DNA from: an uncultured Collinsella sp.
Lineage (GTDB): Bacteria; Actinomycetota; Coriobacteriia; Coriobacteriales; Coriobacteriaceae
Direction: 5' to 3'
NCBI GenBank assembly: GCA_958446785.1
Contig: CAUCXP010000007.1
Coordinates: 1 to 21,138, forward strand
Length of the DNA stretch: 21,138 nt
Under the pieces are notes generated by a model. The model ran no database searches. It was not told the DNA's origin and was given only the letters and a program-made list of their open reading frames with translations. Shown one piece after another: positions 21,119 through 21,138 of the stretch. How positions within the stretch are numbered: the stretch's first letter is position 1; each line of letters starts with the position of its first letter. The position numbers were made by a program, and so were the translations under genes.

Positions 21119-21138
21119 AGGCCAAAGAGATGGAACCA

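Overview
The window looks like chromosome of a high-GC Gram-positive gut actinobacterium, most likely a Coriobacteriia member such as Collinsella. This rests on strong GGAGG-type ribosome binding sites, G/C-rich third codon positions, a very large LPXTG surface protein built from pilin-type isopeptide domains, and a gallate decarboxylase/UbiX pair. The taxonomic call is inference from gene content, not a search. Every intact gene lies on the minus strand; the only plus-strand coding trace is a broken transposase remnant. The very long plus-strand open frames are antisense shadows.

Layout, left to right. (1) 1-582: 5' part of prfA (release factor 1), cut by the window edge. (2) 583-1330: no intact gene; an inverted repeat, a half-decayed palindromic repeat (site A), a transposase remnant and the terminator of the giant gene. 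(3) 1331-9499: a 2,722-residue cell-wall-anchored stalk protein with signal peptide, fibro-slime/PA14-like head, SpaA/Cna-B-type domains, 13 FctA/Spy0128-like domains, Pro-rich wall spacer and LPYTG anchor. Two stretches of 549 bp inside it are identical. Just upstream is a short ORF with a strong ribosome binding site and a run of seven G; loss of one G or gain of two would fuse that ORF in frame to the giant gene, which suggests phase-variable expression. (4) 9795-14187: substrate-binding lipoprotein, permease, ATPase (polar amino-acid ABC transporter) and an M20 carboxypeptidase in one probable operon. (5) 14330-16285: terminator, a small hairpin repeat, a LacX-like aldose 1-epimerase and an acidic single-pass membrane protein of unknown function. 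(6) 16361-17866: an AAA/DUF4143 ATPase preceded by two near-identical 33-bp palindromes and bracketed by two copies of the REP-like palindrome. (7) 17860-20968: MerR regulator, UbiX flavin prenyltransferase and an LpdC-type UbiD decarboxylase; the last two fit a gallate/protocatechuate decarboxylation unit.

The main unusual signals are non-coding. A REP-like palindrome (arms TGYGACAAAGGG, 5-nt loop) sits directly 3' of minus-strand genes. Two of its copies flank the giant adhesin locus as reciprocal half-palindromes, as if about 9 kb had been inserted into one ancestral palindrome. A second hairpin element occurs twice, with all differences confined to the stem and mostly compensatory. The poly-G leader, the recombinogenic internal repeats and the palindrome-flanked boundaries together suggest that the adhesin is a mobile or variable surface locus.
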